DNA of 64,000 bases from the NCBI RefSeq assembly GCF_002356335.1, contig NZ_AP018165.1, positions 1,178,001-1,242,000 on the forward strand. Direction: 5' to 3'. The notes beneath the pieces are model-generated. The model was not told the DNA's origin. It saw only the letters and a list, made by a program, of their open reading frames with translations, and searched no databases. This DNA comes from [Mycobacterium] stephanolepidis (GTDB lineage: Bacteria > Actinomycetota > Actinomycetes > Mycobacteriales > Mycobacteriaceae). Each line of letters opens with the position of its first letter. Positions within the stretch are counted from its first letter, which is position 1. The position numbers and the translations under genes were made by a program. This document shows, in pieces, positions 63,915-64,000 of the stretch.

Positions 63915-64000
63915 CGCGGCCTCGACAGGGACGCGGCCGAAAGGATGGTCTGGCGCACGTACTCTTCGGTATCCCCGAACCGGGTCTGTGCTTGCTCGGA
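63911..64000 (-). CDS. C-terminus of an upstream small gene (partial)
   Basis: The right edge of the window carries the last 29 codons of a minus-strand gene ending EYVRQTILSAASLSRPR and TGA at 63913-63911, overlapping the start of the next gene. Such coupling with a WXG/TPR-region gene suggests a small ESX-type partner. The rest lies outside the window. Confidence 0.55.
   Translation of the reverse strand, partial: SEQAQTRFGDTEEYVRQTILSAASLSRPR

Overview
The window is high-GC actinobacterial DNA from a rapidly growing mycobacterium, most likely of the Mycobacteroides abscessus/chelonae group. This rests on gene content and order. From coaA to ychF the backbone follows the Mycobacterium tuberculosis order Rv1092c-Rv1112: coaA, glyA, desA2, phoH2, polysaccharide deacetylase, fum, glpX, DUF4245, xseB, xseA, lipid-droplet protein, ispH, DUF6542, ychF. 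The order mmcO-lpqS-cysK2-MFS matches Rv0846c-Rv0849. Many genes look leaderless, with a TAnnnT -10 hexamer about 7 nt before the start codon, as is common in mycobacteria. No rRNA, tRNA, CRISPR array or intact insertion sequence was seen.

Layout. 1-15 kb: end of a cholesterol-oxidase-like GMC enzyme, coenzyme A synthesis (coaA), a DUF885 peptidase-like protein, an unusually long SHMT, desA2, a PIN-PhoH ribonuclease/helicase (phoH2) with an overlapping PhoAT-like ORF, a deacetylase/acylase pair, fum, glpX and a D-threonine-aldolase-like enzyme. 15.9-21.8 kb: a tightly overlapping P450-SDR-hydrolase-Baeyer-Villiger monooxygenase operon with a MerR-type regulator and a large palindrome in front; the P450 appears frameshifted. 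21.8-31.4 kb: exonuclease VII, IspH, a cstA/YbdD carbon-starvation pair, small exported proteins, PspC, DUF488 and ychF. 31.35-34.0 kb: accessory DNA bounded by an imperfect copy of the ychF 3' end, with a resolvase remnant and an AT-rich unknown gene.

34.0-40.3 kb: a copper locus. A Tat-exported multicopper oxidase and LpqS-like small membrane proteins sit next to palindromes matching the RicR operator form TACCC-N5-GGGTA, followed by cysK2 and an MFS transporter. A second LpqS-like gene cluster lies at 29.2-29.9 kb. In both places an LpqS-like gene is followed by a small exported protein of a Cys-pair family that has three members in the window. This is the best candidate for an undescribed system.

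40.3-50 kb: an ABC-F ATPase, a tiny acidic ORF, DoxX, a GT39-type membrane transferase, a WS/DGAT-like protein, and a type-VII-secretion-style operon (WXG-like protein, DUF3558 lipoprotein, glycine-rich WXG protein). 50-64 kb: an MMPL transporter with its TetR regulator, tpx, methyltransferases, an acyltransferase, an MFS pump, a DUF485-ActP acetate-type symporter operon, and the start of another WXG/TPR-region operon cut by the window edge.
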